From an uncultured Eubacteriales bacterium (GTDB lineage: Bacteria; Bacillota; Clostridia; Oscillospirales; CAG-272), in contig URCP01000108.1 of the NCBI GenBank assembly GCA_900546315.1, positions 1 through 9,008 on the forward strand: DNA of 9,008 nucleotides. The letters run 5' to 3'. Each line of letters opens with the position of its first letter. The stretch's first letter is position 1. The translations under genes and the position numbers were made by a program. The notes below the pieces were generated by a model. It was not told where the DNA came from. It saw only the letters and a program-made list of their open reading frames with translations, and did no database searches. Positions 1-5,699 of this stretch are shown one piece after another.

Positions 1-606
1 GCGCATTATGACGTTGAAGTAGAATATGCCGGAGTTGAATACGAGTACAAAATCGACGCCTACACAGGCGCGATAATTGAAAAGAAAACGGAAGACCGGA
101 ATGGCAGCGTACACGAACCTATCGTTGTCCCGCCGACTCCGGAAAAGGCAACCGAAATCGGGCTTGAATCAGCGAAAGCGATAGCATTGAAGCACGCTGG
201 AGTTTCGGCTGAGAAAGCCGTCTTCACGAAGTCTGAAATAGACCATGACGACGGAGTCATCGAGTACGAGTTCGAGTTCATCGTCGGAAACATCGAGTAC
301 GAGTGCAAGGTGAACGCTTCCGGCACGGTCATCAAGTTCGAGACTGAGACAATAGATCGTGGTGATGATCATCACAAAGAGACCGTCACTACAACCGACA
401 TCGGAGTGGAAGCGGCAAAATCCACCGTGTTCAAGCACGCCGGAGTTGACGCCGCGAAGGTCTATGAACTCGAGGTTGAACGTGACATCGACGACGGTCG
501 GCTCGAATACGAGATCGAGTTCAAGTGCGGCAACATGGAGTACGAGTACAAGATCGACGGCGCGACCGGCGCGATACTCGAGCATGAAGCCGATTACGAC
601 GACTGA
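1..606 (+). CDS. PepSY-repeat protein, 5' end outside window
   Basis: The frame is open from base 1 to a TGA at 604-606, giving 201 visible residues; the start lies upstream of the window. The visible part holds at least two full PepSY-type repeats and the end of a third. Each repeat has a helix with an (A)KxxxxKHAGV pattern, then two acidic beta-strands ending in an (I/V/M)EYE(Y/C)K(I/V) strand and a 'TGAI(I/L)E' turn (about residues 10-27, 98-116 and 179-196). The repeats are joined by charged linkers, one of them Pro-rich (about residues 43-48). The protein is strongly acidic and ends in Asp-Asp. PepSY domains occur in secreted or membrane-anchored proteins and are thought to inhibit or chaperone peptidases; in Clostridia, tandem-PepSY proteins are usually exported. 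The signal peptide would lie upstream and cannot be checked. Family assignment is good; the role is inference. Confidence 0.85.
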   Translation, partial: AHYDVEVEYAGVEYEYKIDAYTGAIIEKKTEDRNGSVHEPIVVPPTPEKATEIGLESAKAIALKHAGVSAEKAVFTKSEIDHDDGVIEYEFEFIVGNIEYECKVNASGTVIKFETETIDRGDDHHKETVTTTDIGVEAAKSTVFKHAGVDAAKVYELEVERDIDDGRLEYEIEFKCGNMEYEYKIDGATGAILEHEADYDD

Positions 607-622
607 CCGACAATAAAACACA

Positions 623-654
623 CCGCCGCCGGGCCGATAAAAGTCCGGTGGCGG
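623..654. terminator. Hairpin terminator after the PepSY gene
   Basis: CCGCCGCCGG (623-632) pairs with CCGGTGGCGG (645-654): 10 bp with one G-T wobble and a 12-nt loop. On the plus strand it is followed by ATTTATATATT, a mixed A/T tract rather than a clean T-run. On the minus strand it is followed by TGTGTTTTATTG. It starts 17 nt after the PepSY stop and could serve both that gene and the minus-strand remnant that ends at 673. Confidence 0.75.
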
Positions 655-672
655 ATTTATATATTCATATAC

Positions 673-861
673 TCACAGCTTTTCACAGACAGCCTTGCAG
701 CGTTTCCGGTTGAACGCGATGCCGTAGGCGATTATGTTATCTCTGCCTTCATTTCGGAACTTTTCGCCATATTTTCGCGTCTTGACCTGCTCGAGAGCCT
801 TCTTGCAGGCGTCGTCAAACCTGGCGAATGTCTGGGCGTATTTGACTATTATTGTCCTCAA
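673..861 (-). pseudogene. C-terminal remnant of a DUF1703/PDDEXK_9 AAA-ATPase
   Basis: The minus frame reads about 62 residues. The stretch KALEQVKTRKYGEKF followed by NIIAYGIAFNRKRC is the hallmark C-terminus of the large Clostridia/Bacteroidetes family with an N-terminal AAA-ATPase-like domain and a C-terminal PD-(D/E)XK nuclease domain (PF08011 type), whose full-length members run to roughly 500-600 residues. Only the tail survives: the ATPase domain and the nuclease catalytic residues are absent. A TGA lies two codons before the TTG at 861, and no ribosome binding site is visible. The break at about 861-867 sits next to the promoter of an IS3-type orfA stump, which suggests that insertion truncated the gene. 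I judge it non-functional. The family call rests on recognition of the tail only. Confidence 0.65.
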
Positions 862-876
862 AAATCAATCCCCAAC

Positions 877-905
877 TTTACAATTCATCGTGAACGTGGT
901 ATAAT
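877..905 (+). promoter_or_regulatory. Sigma-A promoter of the IS3-type orfA remnant
   Basis: TTTACA (877-882) and TATAAT (900-905) are separated by exactly 17 bp, one mismatch from consensus overall. A ribosome binding site AAAAGGAG (914-921) and the orfA stump follow. It points toward the 3' end of the minus-strand sugar operon. Confidence 0.7.
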
Positions 906-931
906 AATATAACAAAAGGAGCAAAAGAACC

Positions 932-1012
932 ATGACACGAAAGACATACACAGCGGAATACAAGACGAAGCTTGTCCTCGAGGTAATCCGCGAGGAATCG
1001 CGGCTCGAGTGA
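932..1012 (+). pseudogene. Truncated IS3-family transposase orfA (26 codons)
   Basis: An ATG at 932, with AAAAGGAG about 10 nt upstream, opens a 26-residue frame that begins MTRKTYTAEYKTKLVLEVIR. This is the conserved N-terminus of the IS3-family OrfA (HTH_Tnp_1, IS150/IS3-like), the helix-turn-helix protein normally about 90-180 residues long and followed by a frameshifted OrfB with the DDE catalytic core. After Arg-20 the family similarity fades and a TGA occurs at 1010-1012. No OrfB or remaining OrfA sequence is seen downstream, so the element has lost almost all of its coding sequence. Terminal inverted repeats could not be placed with confidence. Confidence 0.7.
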
Positions 1013-1080
1013 TGTTACTTTCGCTTGTATTATATATAGAGCGATCTTGCCGCATAATGTAAATTCAGCAAGGAAAACAA

Positions 1081-1125
1081 GACCCTGTCAACCTGATATG
1101 TTTACACAATCAGGTTGACAGGGTC
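1081..1125 (-). terminator. Perfect 17-bp hairpin; probable operon terminator
   Basis: GACCCTGTCAACCTGAT (1081-1097) is an exact reverse complement of 1109-1125, with an 11-nt loop. On the minus strand the stem is preceded by CTTTTTTC and followed by TTGTTTTCC, so it fits an intrinsic terminator for the operon whose last stop codon is at 1218. On the plus strand it is followed by GAAAAAAG, which is poor for termination. The perfect stem, TTTACACA loop and neighbouring transposase stump leave open that it is an insertion-sequence end or a small hairpin repeat used as a terminator. Confidence 0.65.
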
Positions 1126-1217
1126 GAAAAAAGCCAATAAATTCAAGACTTTTTTCTGCGAAACCCGATTTGTTCAGTGTACCCCAAAGAAGCCTGCAAG
1201 GTTTTCTGCCGTCCGAT

Positions 1218-3125
1218 TTATTCTTTCCCGGCTTTTATCCGATACCTGAGTATCTTCGAGCTCCGCTTCTCCGGCATATTCACGTGCAGCTTCCCATCGG
1301 TGACGACGAAGTTCTCACCGGAGTCGATGTCAGTGAATATGTACTCACCGGTCATCCCGAGGTTGTACCCGGCGTCGGTGCAGTTTGATTCTTCTCTTCT
1401 GAAGATCATGACGATTCCGTCGCCGTTCTCCGGACGGTCGTACCTCGAGGCGCACCATGCCGCGTGTGTGGCGCCGGGGTTCTCGACCGGGTAGAAGTCG
1501 CAGGAAAAGTACTCTCTCAGCGACAGGTATTCGTCCGAAATCTTTTTTGCCCATTCAATGTCGGCGTTGTCGGCATCCATGAAGCCGTAGCACCAGTACG
1601 CCCCGACCCACGCCGCGGCATAGGTGCTCCGCGCCGCGTAGGTGTCGGAAATCCTCTTCGTGACGCCGCCGGAATACGGCACGAACCGCCCGACACCGAA
1701 GCTCTGCGCCTGAATGATGTCCGGGTCGGCGCGGAGGTTGCAGTAGTAGTCGGTGCGCCAGATCGGGACGCTCCGGCGGAGCATCTCGATGTCGATTCTC
1801 CGTCCTCCGCCCGCGCAGTCGTCGAAGATGAGCGAGGGGAATCTCTCGTGGAGCCTGTCCCAGAGCCTGTACAGATTCGCTATGTATCTGATCTCGGTGA
1901 TCCCGCGCCGCCCGGGCTCGTCGTTGAACCTCCAGAGCGGGAGCGGGTCGATGTTGAAATCCTGACGGTAGCAGGATACGCCGAGCTCCTCTATCATCCC
2001 GGAGAGCACCTCATAAATTCCGTCGAGCGCCTCCTCCTTCGACAAATCGAGCAGCACCGACCAGCTGTCCGGGTCGTCGATGAACCAGTCCGGATGCTCC
2101 CTGAAGAGCTTTGTGTTCCTGAGCGCCCTCTCCGGCTCGAACCAGACGAGCATTTTCATGCCGTTCTCTCCGGCGAGTCGTCTCACGTCCTGAAGTCCCT
2201 CCGGATGCACGTTTCGGTTGACGTACCAGTCTCCTGTGTAGCTGCCCCAGTCGCCTGTGAAGGGGTCGGCGCAGTTTTTCTCGGACGAGCCGTACCATCC
2301 GGCGTCAATCCAGAGGTGGTCGAACCTGACGCCGTGCTCACTGAGAGCGTTCAGCCGTTTTTTCATGGTTTCGGTCGGCATTCCGCCGAAGCACTCGAAG
2401 GACATCGGCGGAAGCGGCGGGACTTCGCCTTTCCCGAACGGCGCGAGCTCGTTCTTCACGAGTCTGCGGAAACTGTTATAGGCGTTGTTCCTGCCGTTTT
2501 CGTATTCCAGCATCAGCGTCGACGCCGTGCGGATTCTCTCCCCGGGTTTCAGGTAAAATTCCGCGTCCTCGACGCCGGTTTCGACTTTAATGAAGTCCTC
2601 CCCGCGCGTGAAGACAGCTTTCCACTGCCCGGTCCAGCCGACGGCTATCAGAACCCCGGTCTGTCCGTGGTTTATCTCGAAGAACGGAAATGTCCCGGTG
2701 GCGGAGCGTCCGCCCTGAGGAGCGCGCGTGAGCTTCTGCCCGTTCATCAGCGGGTAGTCGAGGAACCTGAACTCGTTCTCGGCGTTCTGCGTGTGGTCAT
2801 AGCTGACCATTCCGGTCGCCGAGGAGACGAGGGCGTAATCCTCTGTCGGATAGGATCCCGGATGCCGCGGCGGGTCTGGCGAGACCGGAACATCTACCGC
2901 GCAGTCGCGTATTTCCGACAGTGTCAGGCTGTCCCTGTCCCCGTCGTTCCCGTAATAAACGACCCATGAGACGGCGTTGTAAGCGGGAAAATACTCGGCG
3001 TGAAGCTCGGCGTAAAGTCTGTCCGGCAGCTCGTACCGCGTGACATTCCCGTCCTGCTTCACGACCGGGGAGTATTCCCTGAACGGCTTTCCGCCGTATC
3101 TAAAATCAAAGCGTGGAGTTATCAT
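1218..3125 (-). CDS. GH36-type alpha-galactosidase (melibiase-like)
   Basis: A 635-residue clan GH-D glycoside hydrolase. An N-terminal beta-sandwich region (about residues 1-230) precedes a TIM barrel, then a C-terminal beta domain. Visible barrel motifs are FDHLWIDAGW with Asp274, MKMLVWFEPERA, YRQDFNIDP with Asp389 as the expected nucleophile, and DDCAGGGRRID followed by WRTDYY with Asp459 as the expected acid/base. The nucleophile-to-acid spacing of 70 fits GH36. The length lies between the short (about 550) and long (about 730) GH36 groups. There is no signal peptide, so it is cytoplasmic and should cleave imported alpha-galactosides. The Cys-Gly-rich loop reads CAGGGRR rather than the common CASGGGR, so substrate preference is uncertain. 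ATG 3125 is chosen because AGGTGA (3131-3136) sits 5 nt before it; GTG 3134 lies inside that site. It is the last gene of the operon, 10 nt after the permease stop. Confidence 0.88.
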   Translation of the reverse strand: MITPRFDFRYGGKPFREYSPVVKQDGNVTRYELPDRLYAELHAEYFPAYNAVSWVVYYGNDGDRDSLTLSEIRDCAVDVPVSPDPPRHPGSYPTEDYALVSSATGMVSYDHTQNAENEFRFLDYPLMNGQKLTRAPQGGRSATGTFPFFEINHGQTGVLIAVGWTGQWKAVFTRGEDFIKVETGVEDAEFYLKPGERIRTASTLMLEYENGRNNAYNSFRRLVKNELAPFGKGEVPPLPPMSFECFGGMPTETMKKRLNALSEHGVRFDHLWIDAGWYGSSEKNCADPFTGDWGSYTGDWYVNRNVHPEGLQDVRRLAGENGMKMLVWFEPERALRNTKLFREHPDWFIDDPDSWSVLLDLSKEEALDGIYEVLSGMIEELGVSCYRQDFNIDPLPLWRFNDEPGRRGITEIRYIANLYRLWDRLHERFPSLIFDDCAGGGRRIDIEMLRRSVPIWRTDYYCNLRADPDIIQAQSFGVGRFVPYSGGVTKRISDTYAARSTYAAAWVGAYWCYGFMDADNADIEWAKKISDEYLSLREYFSCDFYPVENPGATHAAWCASRYDRPENGDGIVMIFRREESNCTDAGYNLGMTGEYIFTDIDSGENFVVTDGKLHVNMPEKRSSKILRYRIKAGKE

Positions 3126-3130
3126 AAAAA

Positions 3131-3136
3131 TCACCT
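3131..3136 (-). promoter_or_regulatory. Ribosome binding site overlapping the permease stop
   Basis: AGGTGA on the minus strand begins with the final A of the permease TGA stop (3136-3138) and lies 5 nt before ATG 3125. It rules out the longer GTG 3134 reading for the glycosidase and suggests translational coupling with the permease. Confidence 0.8.
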
Positions 3137-4002
3137 CAGATAAAAAGAATCACAAGTCCGCAGAGCGACGCGATGAGGGCGAGCTTCTGCCGCCCGTCCG
3201 GTCTTTCACGGAAAACGAAAGCTGCGATCAGCACCGACAGCAGCGTCGAGCCGCCGTTCTGCGCCGGGAAGAGCAGCGCGGACGGAAGAGCACCCGCGAG
3301 GTAAAGGTTCGCGAGATTCGCGAAGGCGAGCGTCCCTCCGGCAGTGAGGATACAGGCGATACCGCTCATTGTCGGAGAGGGGCGCTCTTCAGGGTCCTTC
3401 TTTGTGATGGCGCAGACGGCGAGACATATCACGAACGCGGTGACGAAGGCGGTCAGCAGGAAGAGCTTCGGCGACCCGGAACATGAGGAGCTTCTCTGAA
3501 CCTTCTGCAAGACTCCGACGAGCCCCATGAAGAGGAATGCCGCGAAGCAATAGGTGAGCCAGCCCTTTTCGCGCCTTTTCCCGTTTCTCTTCGCGGAGAA
3601 GCAGGAGGAGACGATTATGACGGCGGCGCCGGCGACCTTGAAGACCGACAGCGGTTCCCGCCAGAATACCGCCCCCGCGAAGGCGGGAATGACCATCGAC
3701 GCGCTGACGAACACGACGGTGAACGACATTTCACCGGTGGCGAGCGCCATGAGCTTGAAGACGCCGCTCATCGCCGTGACAGCTCCGAAGAGAATCCCGA
3801 GAATAAGGCACTGCGCGGAGTACGTCTCCCAGGAAAAAATTGCAGCCGCGCCGACGACGACACCGATGACCGCGTAAATCGCCGCGTTGACCCGCATTGT
3901 TCCCCGGAGCGAGCCGTCGGACTTCCGCCCGAGGAGCTTCATCACCGCGTTGTAGAGCCCGTTTGAGAGTATGGAGAGGGATAGGAGGATGTAGTCGGAC
4001 AC
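3136..4002 (-). CDS. DMT-superfamily (EamA-type) permease
   Basis: A 288-residue, very hydrophobic protein with about ten predicted membrane helices arranged as two EamA-like halves (about residues 5-135 and 148-288). Each half ends in the characteristic pattern: FWREPLSVFKVAGAAVIIVS in the first, and FVFRERP followed by a Gly-containing final helix in the second. The linker SAKRNGKRREKG is basic, as expected on the cytoplasmic side. DMT transporters move metabolites, amino acids or sugars; the family also includes sugar-uptake members of the GRP/RhaT type. In this operon a role in uptake of a sugar or hydrolysis product, or export of a by-product, is inference. The GTG start at 4002 is chosen because it lies 1 nt after the upstream TAA (4004-4006) and is needed for the full first helix (from YILLSLSIL). 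Only a distant GGAG (4016-4019) precedes it, so translation is probably coupled to the upstream gene. Confidence 0.85.
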   Translation of the reverse strand: MSDYILLSLSILSNGLYNAVMKLLGRKSDGSLRGTMRVNAAIYAVIGVVVGAAAIFSWETYSAQCLILGILFGAVTAMSGVFKLMALATGEMSFTVVFVSASMVIPAFAGAVFWREPLSVFKVAGAAVIIVSSCFSAKRNGKRREKGWLTYCFAAFLFMGLVGVLQKVQRSSSCSGSPKLFLLTAFVTAFVICLAVCAITKKDPEERPSPTMSGIACILTAGGTLAFANLANLYLAGALPSALLFPAQNGGSTLLSVLIAAFVFRERPDGRQKLALIASLCGLVILFI

Positions 4003-4003
4003 G

Positions 4004-5458
4004 TTAACTTAATTTCTCCATGACTTCGGCGAGCTTCTTGTCGACCTTTTCCTTGAGGGAGACCGAGAAGGACTCGATGTCGGTCTTCTTTGACTGTATG
4101 CGGGCGTTGTACTTGTTCCGGACGTCCTCAAAGAACGGGACGTCTCCGAGATCCATGACGCGGTTCTCGCGGATCAGTTCCATCATTTCGATAGATTCCT
4201 CGTCCCTGAGCGTCTTCTGCGTCAGGAGCTTGTTGTAGTATTCCGGGAAGACAGATTTCGCGGTCTCGCTCGCGAGGGCTTCCATTATCGCGCTGGTGAA
4301 CTCCGGATCGGCGGAGACGGACGGAACGACGTGGAGCCAGCCGTCTATGACGCGGGTGAGGTATTTCTCCTGTACCTCGTCATACTTCGGGAACGGCACG
4401 ACGCCGTAATCATCCTTCATATCCCTGAGAAATCCGAGCCTTCCAAGCGTCGTGCACGCCATGTACGCCATGTTGTTCGCGAAGGTCAGCGGAACGTCCG
4501 AGCGTACCGCGTGATCAACGATGTTCACGCTTCCGTTTTCGGACATCAGGCTGACACAGTAGGTCAGCGTGTCGACGAATTTCTCGTTGCCCGGCGCGTT
4601 GAAGATGAGGTTGCCGTCGTTATTCAGCACCGACAGCTCGCCCACGCTTATCCAGAAATTCGGAAACCAGAAGTCGATGTTTGTCGCGACGCCGAAGCGA
4701 TCCTCGTCTCTCTTGTACTCGCCGTCTCCGTTCAGGTCGGAGACCCCGGCGCGGATGTATTCGCCGAATCTGTCATAGGTCCACTTCCCGTCTCTGACAA
4801 GCTCATACGGAGAGGTCAGCCCGAAATCGTCCGTCATGCGCTTGTTGAAGGTCAGAATGAGCGCAGACTCGAACATCTGGAAGCACTCGTCGCTGTAAGC
4901 GAAGAGCTGCTTTCCGTTGATACAGAGCTGCTCGTTTATATCCTTAGAATAATAAGGCTTTGACAGATCGAGATAAGTGAGCGATTCCAAGGGCATGAGA
5001 TACCCGTCAAGTCCGGCTGAGAAGGCGTCGCGGTTGATGCACTGAATGAGATCATACGACGCGTCGCCTGCCATGACAAGGCTTTTTAGGAGAGTGGTGT
5101 TCTCGTAAATCGACGCCTCGTCACACACGAACTTCATGTTGAATCTGTCCTCTATGAGGCGGTTGCGGTTGTAGAGCGCGTCGAACACGATGTCGCCGGT
5201 CTGCTCCTCAACGTCGAAGATAGTGAGATATGAACCTGTCTCATAAGTGACGCTCCGCACATGAAGCTCTTTTCCGCCGAAATCAAGCTCCGGCAGATCG
5301 TCGTCGAGCGGATTTCTGGTTTCTGCCGCGGTAGTCGTGGCGTCGGATTCACCGGCGGAGGTTTCGGGCGTCCGGGTTCCGTTCTCTCCGCAGGATACGA
5401 TGGCGGAGAGCTGAATTGTCGCTAAAATGGCGGCGATGTATCTTGCTGCCTTTTTCAT
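4004..5458 (-). CDS. Extracellular solute-binding lipoprotein
   Basis: A 484-residue lipoprotein with signal peptide MKKAARYIAAILATIQLSAIVS and lipobox Cys23 (IVSC), followed by a Thr/Ser/Glu-rich linker to about residue 55. The body has the look of clostridial family-1-like sugar-binding proteins: FGGKELHV near the start, an NRNRLIEDRFNMKF helix, GKWTYDRFGEYI, and a late YGVVPFPKYDE segment followed by an EYYNKLLTQK helix. A DLNGDGEYKRDE loop at residues 241-252 resembles an EF-hand calcium loop, seen in many such binding proteins. It would capture an oligosaccharide or glycoside outside the membrane. It is the first gene of the operon and no ABC permease genes follow, so it must use a permease encoded elsewhere or act otherwise. 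ATG 5458 is chosen because AAAGGA (5468-5473) sits 9 nt before it and the signal peptide starts there. Upstream codons to 5521 run into the operator. Confidence 0.88.
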   Translation of the reverse strand: MKKAARYIAAILATIQLSAIVSCGENGTRTPETSAGESDATTTAAETRNPLDDDLPELDFGGKELHVRSVTYETGSYLTIFDVEEQTGDIVFDALYNRNRLIEDRFNMKFVCDEASIYENTTLLKSLVMAGDASYDLIQCINRDAFSAGLDGYLMPLESLTYLDLSKPYYSKDINEQLCINGKQLFAYSDECFQMFESALILTFNKRMTDDFGLTSPYELVRDGKWTYDRFGEYIRAGVSDLNGDGEYKRDEDRFGVATNIDFWFPNFWISVGELSVLNNDGNLIFNAPGNEKFVDTLTYCVSLMSENGSVNIVDHAVRSDVPLTFANNMAYMACTTLGRLGFLRDMKDDYGVVPFPKYDEVQEKYLTRVIDGWLHVVPSVSADPEFTSAIMEALASETAKSVFPEYYNKLLTQKTLRDEESIEMMELIRENRVMDLGDVPFFEDVRNKYNARIQSKKTDIESFSVSLKEKVDKKLAEVMEKLS

Positions 5459-5502
5459 GGTAACAGATCCTTTCGAAAATAATATTCTTGATGAAATCAT
5501 AA

Positions 5503-5520
5503 TGTGCAACCGGTTGCACA
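5503..5520. promoter_or_regulatory. LacI-family operator
   Basis: TGTGCAACCGGTTGCACA is an exact 18-bp palindrome with the central CG typical of LacI/GalR operators, where hinge helices insert a leucine. It begins 3 bp downstream of the -10 box of the minus-strand operon and would cover the transcription start, so a bound repressor should block initiation. The divergently encoded LacI-family protein (5700-6743) is the obvious ligand. Confidence 0.9.
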
Positions 5521-5523
5521 ATC

Positions 5524-5552
5524 ATTATAACATAACATACCGACTTTGTCAA
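5524..5552 (-). promoter_or_regulatory. Consensus sigma-A promoter of the sugar operon
   Basis: On the minus strand TTGACA (5547-5552) and TATAAT (5524-5529) are both perfect and 17 bp apart. Transcription should begin near 5517, giving a leader of about 59 nt before ATG 5458. So strong a core promoter with an operator over the start site suggests tight repression and high induced output. Confidence 0.92.
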
Positions 5553-5627
5553 CCCCTTTTGCACCGTGATGACCACCAAATTAATCGTATTATTTTTGTG
5601 TATGATTCACAATTTCAAAATTATTAC

Positions 5628-5656
5628 TTGATTTTCCCGAGAATAAGTGTTAGAAT
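5628..5656 (+). promoter_or_regulatory. Likely promoter of the LacI-family gene
   Basis: TTGATT (5628-5633) and TAGAAT (5651-5656) are 17 bp apart on the plus strand, leaving a leader of about 37 nt before ATG 5700. It is weaker than the divergent operon promoter, as is usual for a regulator. The 18-bp operator lies over 100 bp upstream, so direct autorepression from that site is not obvious. Confidence 0.6.
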
Positions 5657-5699
5657 AATAATACCACTTCACAGGAAAGGACCGGTCGCGAGAGCATCA

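Larger units (their letters stand above)
607..1217. other. Gene-free stretch with mobile-element and gene remnants
   Basis: About 610 bp with no intact gene. Itemised separately are a terminator (623-654), a C-terminal gene scrap on the minus strand (673-861), a promoter (877-905), a truncated orfA (932-1012) and a long perfect hairpin (1081-1125). I see nothing recognisable in 1013-1080 or 1126-1217, beyond A/T-rich sequence around the hairpin. The pairing of unrelated fragments suggests insertion followed by deletion. Confidence 0.6.

Noticed and set aside
1464..2969. 501-codon open frame on the plus strand
   Set aside because: It is antisense to the glycosidase, whose motifs and ribosome site are clear. 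Its Val/Arg/Pro/Glu-rich composition is typical of a shadow frame in GC-rich coding DNA.
4331..4963. 210-codon open frame on the plus strand
   Set aside because: It is antisense to the solute-binding protein gene, has no family resemblance and no ribosome binding site.
5559..5564. Second TTGCAC half-site 45 bp from the one in the operator, upstream of the -35 box
   Set aside because: Only six bases match and there is no symmetric partner; it is not distinguishable from chance.
5596..5612. TTGTG-N7-CACAA inverted repeat upstream of the LacI-family promoter
   Set aside because: Five base pairs in A/T-rich sequence, unlike the 18-bp operator; too weak to call an autoregulatory site.
5427..5699. 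N-terminal extension of the LacI-family frame
   Set aside because: It runs through the operator and both promoters and precedes the natural start of a standard-length LacI protein.
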